A stretch of DNA of 64,000 bases from Rhizobium sp. WYCCWR10014 (GTDB taxonomy: Bacteria; Pseudomonadota; Alphaproteobacteria; Rhizobiales; Rhizobiaceae): contig NZ_LXFU01000027.1 of the NCBI RefSeq assembly GCF_001657485.1, positions 147,570-211,569 of the forward strand, in the 5' to 3' direction. A program made the position numbers and the translations under genes. The notes beneath the pieces were generated by a model. That model made no database searches and had not been told where the DNA came from. It saw only the letters and a list, made by a program, of their open reading frames with translations. Shown piece by piece: positions 58,793 through 64,000 of this stretch; the first letter of the stretch is position 1; every line of letters begins with the position of its first letter.

Positions 58793-61447
58793 ATGAATGT
58801 TGTAGTGGTGGAATCGCCTGCCAAGGCCAAGACGATCAATAAGTATCTGGGTCCGGGATACAAAGTGCTCGCCTCCTTCGGCCATGTGCGCGATCTGCCT
58901 GCCAAGGACGGCTCAGTTCTTCCTGATCAGGATTTCGAAATGCTTTGGGAGGTCGATAGCGCCTCCGCCAAGCGGATGAAGGACATTGCCGACGCGGTGA
59001 AGTCCGCCGATGGCCTGTTTCTCGCAACCGACCCGGATCGCGAAGGCGAAGCGATTTCCTGGCACGTTCTCGACATGCTGAACAAGAAGCGCGTGCTGAA
59101 CGGTAAACCGGTCAAGCGCGTCGTCTTCAATGCGATCACCAAGAAGGCGGTGCTCGACGCCATGGCCGATCCGCGCGACATCGACGTGCCGCTGGTCGAT
59201 GCCTATCTTGCGCGTCGCGCGCTCGATTATCTCGTCGGCTTCAATCTTTCGCCGGTGCTGTGGCGCAAGCTGCCCGGCGCACGTTCGGCCGGCCGCGTCC
59301 AGTCGGTGGCGCTTCGCCTGGTCTGCGACCGCGAATCCGAGATCGAGCGCTTCATTTCCGAAGAATACTGGAACATCTCGGCGCTGCTGAAGACGCCGCG
59401 CGGCGACGAGTTCGAGGCAAGACTGGTTTCGGCGAACGGCAAACGGCTGCAGCCGCGCGCAATCGGCAATGGCGAGGATGCCGGCCGGCTGAAGGCCTTG
59501 CTCGAAGGCGCGAGCTATGTCGTCGACACGGTCGAGGCGAAACCGGTCAAGCGCAACCCGGGACCGCCGTTTACGACCTCGACGCTGCAGCAGGCCGCCT
59601 CCTCCAATCTCGGCTTCTCCGCCTCGCGCACGATGCAGATCGCCCAGCGGCTCTATGAGGGTGTCGATATCGGCGGCGAGACGGTCGGTCTCATCACCTA
59701 TATGCGAACCGACGGCGTGCAGATGGCGCCCGAGGCGATCGACGCGGCGCGCAGCGCCATCGTCGACCAGTTCGGCGAGCGCTACATGCCGGAAAAACCG
59801 CGCTTCTACTCGACCAAGGCGAAGAACGCCCAGGAGGCGCACGAGGCGATCCGTCCGACCGATTTCTACCGGTCGCCCGACCGTGTGCGCAAATTCCTCG
59901 ATGCCGACCAGATCCGGCTCTACGAGCTGATCTGGAAGCGCGGCATCGCCAGCCAGATGGCGTCGGCCGAGATCGAGCGCACGACGGCTGAAATCACCGC
60001 CGACAACAAGGGCGAGAAAGCCGGTCTGCGCGCCGTCGGTTCGGTCATCCGCTTCGATGGTTTCATCGCCGCCTATACCGACCAGAAGGAAGATGGCGAG
60101 CAGAGCGACGACGGCGACGAGGATGGCCGCCTGCCGGAGATCAATGCGCGCGAGGCGCTCGCCAAGCAGAAGATCAATTCGACGCAGCATTTCACCGAAC
60201 CGCCGCCGCGCTATTCGGAAGCCTCGCTGATCAAGAAGATGGAAGAGCTCGGCATCGGCCGCCCCTCCACCTATGCCGCGACGCTCGCGACACTGCGCGA
60301 CCGCGACTATGTGACGATCGACAAGCGCAAGCTGATCCCGCAGGCTAAAGGCCGGCTGGTGACCGCTTTCCTCGAGAGCTTCTTCACCAAATATGTCGAA
60401 TACGACTTCACCGCCGATCTCGAAGAGAAGCTTGACCGGATTTCCGCCGGCGAACTGAACTGGAAGCAGGTGCTGCGCGATTTCTGGAAGGATTTCTTCG
60501 CCCAGATCGAGGACACCAAGGAACTGCGCGTCACCAACGTGCTCGATTCGTTGAACGAGGCGCTGGCACCCCTCGTCTTCCCGAAACGGGAGGACGGTAG
60601 CGATCCGCGCATCTGTCAGGTCTGCGGCACCGGCAACCTGTCGCTGAAGCTCGGCAAATACGGCGCCTTCGTCGGGTGCTCGAACTATCCGGAGTGTAAC
60701 TACACCCGCCAGCTCTCCTCCGAAAACGGCGGAGAAGCGGACGGTGCTGCGCTCAACGAGCCGAAGAACCTCGGTACCGATCCGACGACCGGCGAGGAGC
60801 TAACGCTGCGTTCCGGTCGCTTCGGCCCCTATATCCAGCGCGGCGACGGCAAGGAAGCCAAACGCGCTTCGCTGCCGAAAGGCTGGAAGCCCGAGGACAT
60901 CGATTATGAAAAGGCGATGGCGCTGATCTCGCTGCCGCGCGATATCGGCAAACACCCTGAAACGGGCAAGATGATCTCGTCAGGCATCGGCCGCTACGGG
61001 CCGTTCCTCCTGCATGACGGTTCCTACGCCAATCTGGAAACCATCGAGGACGTGTTCTCGGTCGGCCTCAACCGCGCCGTGACTGTCATCGCCGAAAAGG
61101 CGAACCAGGCACCCGGCCGGGGTTCGCGCGGTACGCCGGCAGCGCTGAAAGCGCTTGGCGATCATCCCGATGGCGGCGCCATCACCGTTCGTGACGGCAA
61201 GTACGGCCCTTACGTCAACTGGGGCAAGGTCAATGCGACATTGCCGAAGGGCAAGGATCCGCAGGCGATCACCGTCGAGGAGGCACTTGCGCTGATCGTC
61301 GAAAAGGCTGGCAAGGCACCGGTCGGCAAGGCGGCCAAGGCGAAAGCCAAGCCGAAGGCGGCAGCCGCCGAAGCCAAGGCCACCAAAACGGCCGCCAAGC
61401 CGAAGGCAACGAAGGCGAAAGCGCCCGCGAAATCGAAAAAGAGCTGA
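58793..61447 (+). CDS. topA: DNA topoisomerase I
   Basis: 884 residues. The TOPRIM domain starts MNVVVVESPAKAKTINKYLG and contains ATDPDREGEAISWH. The catalytic tyrosine is in LITYMRTDGVQMAP (near residue 305). One four-cysteine zinc motif (CQVCGTGNLSLKLGKYGAFV then GCSNYPEC) is followed by C-terminal repeats of the GxYGPYV type, and a Lys/Ala-rich tail ends the protein. It relaxes negative supercoils. The rnr start lies one base after the stop codon. Confidence 0.97.
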   Translation: MNVVVVESPAKAKTINKYLGPGYKVLASFGHVRDLPAKDGSVLPDQDFEMLWEVDSASAKRMKDIADAVKSADGLFLATDPDREGEAISWHVLDMLNKKRVLNGKPVKRVVFNAITKKAVLDAMADPRDIDVPLVDAYLARRALDYLVGFNLSPVLWRKLPGARSAGRVQSVALRLVCDRESEIERFISEEYWNISALLKTPRGDEFEARLVSANGKRLQPRAIGNGEDAGRLKALLEGASYVVDTVEAKPVKRNPGPPFTTSTLQQAASSNLGFSASRTMQIAQRLYEGVDIGGETVGLITYMRTDGVQMAPEAIDAARSAIVDQFGERYMPEKPRFYSTKAKNAQEAHEAIRPTDFYRSPDRVRKFLDADQIRLYELIWKRGIASQMASAEIERTTAEITADNKGEKAGLRAVGSVIRFDGFIAAYTDQKEDGEQSDDGDEDGRLPEINAREALAKQKINSTQHFTEPPPRYSEASLIKKMEELGIGRPSTYAATLATLRDRDYVTIDKRKLIPQAKGRLVTAFLESFFTKYVEYDFTADLEEKLDRISAGELNWKQVLRDFWKDFFAQIEDTKELRVTNVLDSLNEALAPLVFPKREDGSDPRICQVCGTGNLSLKLGKYGAFVGCSNYPECNYTRQLSSENGGEADGAALNEPKNLGTDPTTGEELTLRSGRFGPYIQRGDGKEAKRASLPKGWKPEDIDYEKAMALISLPRDIGKHPETGKMISSGIGRYGPFLLHDGSYANLETIEDVFSVGLNRAVTVIAEKANQAPGRGSRGTPAALKALGDHPDGGAITVRDGKYGPYVNWGKVNATLPKGKDPQAITVEEALALIVEKAGKAPVGKAAKAKAKPKAAAAEAKATKTAAKPKATKAKAPAKSKKS

Positions 61448-61448
61448 C

Positions 61449-63821
61449 GTGAGCAGGATACCGCGCGACAGAACGAACCCTGCGGGCAAGCGTCCGGGCA
61501 AGATCGGCCGTGCCGGCAAGGATGCTCCCGCCGTCGAGCCGCTGAACATCGTCCACGGCGCGCTGCCTTCGCGCGAGGTGATCCTGCGCTTCATCGCCGA
61601 TCATCCGCAAAAAGCGTCCAAACGCGAACTCGCCAAGGCTTTCGGCCTGAAGGGCGACAACCGCGTCGAACTCAAGCACATGCTGCAAGAGCTCGAGCAG
61701 GAAGGCATGCTGCAGAAGAACCGCAAGTCGCTGATCCGTCCCGGTGCGCTGCCGCCTGTCACCGTTCTCGATATCACCACGCGCGACAAGGATGGTGATT
61801 TGATCGGCCGGCCGGCGGAATGGCCGGAGGACCAAGGCGTAGCACCCGCCGTCGCCATCCGCCAGCAATCGCCGGCAGGCCGCCAGGGCAAAGGCAGGGC
61901 GCCTGTCGCCGGGCTCGGCGACCGCATCCTGGCGAAGATCTTCCCGGCTGTCGATCGCGGCGGGCCGGCCTATACGGCGCGGATCATCAAGGTGATCGAC
62001 AGACGCCGCGGCGCCTCGATGGGCGTTTTCCGCACAGCACCCGGCGGCGGCGGCCGGCTGCTGCCGATCGAGCGGCGCGGCGAGGAGATGGTGATCGATC
62101 CCGACTTCACCGGCGGCGCCACGGACGGCGATCTGGTCGAAGTCGAAATCGCCCGTCTCGGCCGTTTCGGCCTGCCGCGCGCCAAGGTGCTTTCCGTCGT
62201 CGGTTCCGTCGGTTCGGAAAAGGCGATCTCGATGATCGCGATCCATGCGCACGGCATTCCGCATGTCTTCCCGCCGGCCGTCATCACCGAGGCGGAGGCC
62301 GCAAGGCCCGCCAGCATGTCGCATCGCGAGGATTGGCGCGACGTGCCGCTGATCACCATCGACCCGGCCGACGCCAAGGACCATGACGACGCCGTCTATG
62401 CCGAGCTCGACCCCTCGCCCGACAATCCCGGCGGCGTCCTCGTCACCGTCGCGATCGCCGACGTCTCCTGGTATGTCCGACCCAATTCGCCGCTCGACCG
62501 CGAGGCGCTGAAGCGCGGCAACTCGGTCTATTTCCCTGATCGTGTCGTGCCGATGCTGCCGGAGCGCATCTCAAACGATCTCTGCTCGCTGAAAGAAGGC
62601 GTCGACCGCCCGGCGCTTGCCGTGCGCATGAGCTTTTCCGGCGAAGGCCGCAAGATCGGCCACACTTTCCATCGCATCATGATGAAGAGTGCCGCCAAGC
62701 TCTCCTACCAGCAGGCGCAGGCGGCGGTCGACGGAAAGCCCGACGATCAGACCGGACCGATGCTCGAGCCGATCCTGAAGCCGCTCTGGCACGCCTATGA
62801 GGTGATGAAGCGCGGACGCGACCGGCGCCAGCCGCTGGAACTCGATATGCCGGAGCGCAAGATCCTGCTGAAGCCCGACGGCACGGTCGACCGGGTCGTC
62901 GTGCCGCCACGGCTCGATGCGCATAAACTGATCGAAGAGATGATGATCCAGGCGAACGTCTGCGCCGCCGAGACGCTAGAAAAGAAACGACAGCCGCTGA
63001 TCTACCGCATCCATGACGGCCCGACGCTTGCCAAGCAGGAGATCCTGCGCGAGTTCCTGGCCACGCTCGGCATCTCGCTTGCCAAGGGCGGCAACATGCG
63101 CGCCAACAACTTCAACGGCATCCTGGCGAAGGCGGACGGCACGCCGCATCAGACCATGGTGAGCGAAATGGTGCTGCGTTCGCAGAGCCAGGCGATCTAC
63201 GGCCCGGAGAATATCGGCCATTTCGGCCTCAACCTGATGAAATACGCCCACTTCACCTCGCCGATCCGTCGCTATGCCGACCTCATCGTGCATCGCGCCC
63301 TCGTCGGCTCGCTCGGCTTCGGCGAAGGCGGCATCACGCCCGAAGAAGAGGCGGCGCTCGACGATATCGCCGCCGAAATCTCGACCTTCGAGCGCCGGGC
63401 CATGGCAGCCGAGCGCGAGACTGTCGACCGGCTGATCGCGCATCACCTCAGCGGCCGTGTCGGCGAGGAATTTGCCGGGCGGGTCTCGGGCGTGACAAAA
63501 TCGGGACTTTTTGTTTCCCTGCCGGACTATGGCGCCGACGGTTTCGTCCCTATATCTACGCTCGGCAGCGATTATTTCATCTATGACGAGGCGCATCAGG
63601 CACTCTCAGGTGAACGAACAGGGCTCGGTTATCGCCTGGGTGACAGTGTCACCGTGAAACTTGCCGAAGCGATACCGCTTGCCGGCGCGTTGCGTTTCGA
63701 GATGATCAGCGAGGGCCGCGAAATGCCGGCGGCGGTGCGTTCCTTCCACAAGGCGGGGCGCCGCGACAGGGGCCAGGTTCGCAAGAAGCCCGGAACGAGG
63801 CCGCCGCGCGGACGGCACTAA
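61449..63821 (+). CDS. rnr: Ribonuclease R
   Basis: 790 residues from GTG, one base after topA. An N-terminal helix-turn-helix-like part (REVILRFIADHPQKASKREL) is followed by cold-shock-like domains. The RNB catalytic domain has ITIDPADAKDHDDAVYAELD with the Mg-binding aspartates, and LMKYAHFTSPIRRYADLIVH. A C-terminal S1 domain (about 690-760) is followed by a basic tail. It degrades structured RNA from the 3' end. The gene is probably coupled to topA. Confidence 0.95.
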   Translation: MSRIPRDRTNPAGKRPGKIGRAGKDAPAVEPLNIVHGALPSREVILRFIADHPQKASKRELAKAFGLKGDNRVELKHMLQELEQEGMLQKNRKSLIRPGALPPVTVLDITTRDKDGDLIGRPAEWPEDQGVAPAVAIRQQSPAGRQGKGRAPVAGLGDRILAKIFPAVDRGGPAYTARIIKVIDRRRGASMGVFRTAPGGGGRLLPIERRGEEMVIDPDFTGGATDGDLVEVEIARLGRFGLPRAKVLSVVGSVGSEKAISMIAIHAHGIPHVFPPAVITEAEAARPASMSHREDWRDVPLITIDPADAKDHDDAVYAELDPSPDNPGGVLVTVAIADVSWYVRPNSPLDREALKRGNSVYFPDRVVPMLPERISNDLCSLKEGVDRPALAVRMSFSGEGRKIGHTFHRIMMKSAAKLSYQQAQAAVDGKPDDQTGPMLEPILKPLWHAYEVMKRGRDRRQPLELDMPERKILLKPDGTVDRVVVPPRLDAHKLIEEMMIQANVCAAETLEKKRQPLIYRIHDGPTLAKQEILREFLATLGISLAKGGNMRANNFNGILAKADGTPHQTMVSEMVLRSQSQAIYGPENIGHFGLNLMKYAHFTSPIRRYADLIVHRALVGSLGFGEGGITPEEEAALDDIAAEISTFERRAMAAERETVDRLIAHHLSGRVGEEFAGRVSGVTKSGLFVSLPDYGADGFVPISTLGSDYFIYDEAHQALSGERTGLGYRLGDSVTVKLAEAIPLAGALRFEMISEGREMPAAVRSFHKAGRRDRGQVRKKPGTRPPRGRH

Positions 63822-63823
63822 AG

Positions 63824-63930
63824 CGCGTCGCAATTTTTCAGATTGGCTCCCCGCGCTGTAGGTCCTTGTTTTCGTGTCGTTATCGCGAAACCGCTGCACA
63901 GTTTCGCGCGACGTGTTTTAGATCCGAAGA
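63824..63930. repeat. Rhizobial intergenic palindromic repeat (RIME-like)
   Basis: The segment GCGCGTCGCAATTTTTCAG through CGCTGTAGGTCCTTGTTTTC and CGCGAAACCGCTGCACAGTT to GTGTTTTAG resembles the short mosaic intergenic repeats common in Rhizobiaceae genomes. It contains CGCGAAAC / GTTTCGCG (63884-63891 and 63901-63908) around a nine-base loop. The family assignment is from memory of the pattern; no second copy was found in the window. Confidence 0.5.
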
Positions 63931-63940
63931 GGAACATGCG

Positions 63941-64000
63941 ATGAGCACACCGACCGATCCGGCCGTCCGCTACGGCGATACGCCCGAGGTCGAGCGCCCG
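63941..64000 (+). CDS. Unidentified protein, first 20 codons only
   Basis: An ATG preceded by AAGAGGAAC opens MSTPTDPAVRYGDTPEVERP and runs off the window. In related genomes the gene after rnr often encodes a small DUF983 membrane protein, but the visible residues do not decide this. Confidence 0.5.
   Translation, partial: MSTPTDPAVRYGDTPEVERP

Overview
The window is a chromosomal core region of an alphaproteobacterium of the Rhizobium leguminosarum/etli type. The grounds are gene order, the lengths of RpoB (1379 aa) and RpoC (1402 aa), high GC content, CTTGAC-type promoters, and the Rhizobiales-type arrangement pyrB-pyrC'-plsY-dprA-topA-rnr. No IS element, prophage, CRISPR array or rRNA gene is visible.

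Positions 1-29,060 are almost entirely minus-strand translation and transcription machinery. Read in the direction of transcription (right to left) the order is tRNA-Tyr, tRNA-Gly, tuf copy 2, [small membrane protein, NAD-epimerase], tRNA-Trp, secE, nusG, rplK, rplA, rplJ, rplL, rpoB, rpoC. A terminator shared with a convergent 97-aa gene follows. Then come the str operon (rpsL, rpsG, fusA, tuf copy 1), the S10 operon (rpsJ to rpsQ) and the start of spc (rplN to rplR, cut by the window edge). An intrinsic-type terminator marks the S10/spc boundary. Hairpins lie behind rplL, rpoB and rplA, and the rplJ leader is structured.

Positions 29,060-34,000 hold rlmB, two tiny membrane peptides, an Arg/Asp/Trp-rich exported protein, tRNA-Thr, nadK, an exported protein of unknown function and an alpha/beta hydrolase.

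Positions 34,046-43,263 are the accessory part. This is a minus-strand operon for uptake and phosphorylation of a small sugar or polyol: ribose-type ABC importer (ATPase, permease, binding protein), an SDR dehydrogenase, DhaK, DhaL, then a 700-aa SorC-type regulator fused to a complete second DhaK, then a second DhaL. A near-perfect 28-bp palindrome sits between the -35 and -10 elements of the operon promoter and is the best operator candidate for that regulator. There is no DhaM, so PTS coupling is not supported locally. The substrate cannot be read from the sequence; dihydroxyacetone or a tetrulose such as erythrulose is the most natural guess.

Positions 43,371-64,000 return to housekeeping genes. 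prfB needs a programmed +1 frameshift to make full-length RF2. It is followed by PBP1A (mrcA), an N-acetylmuramoyl-L-alanine amidase, RNase E, an orphan VapB antitoxin with remnants of a deleted vapC, an AidB-like acyl-CoA dehydrogenase, pyrB with a catalytically dead dihydroorotase-like partner, plsY, dprA, topA and rnr. An intergenic palindromic repeat of rhizobial type and the first 20 codons of another gene end the window.
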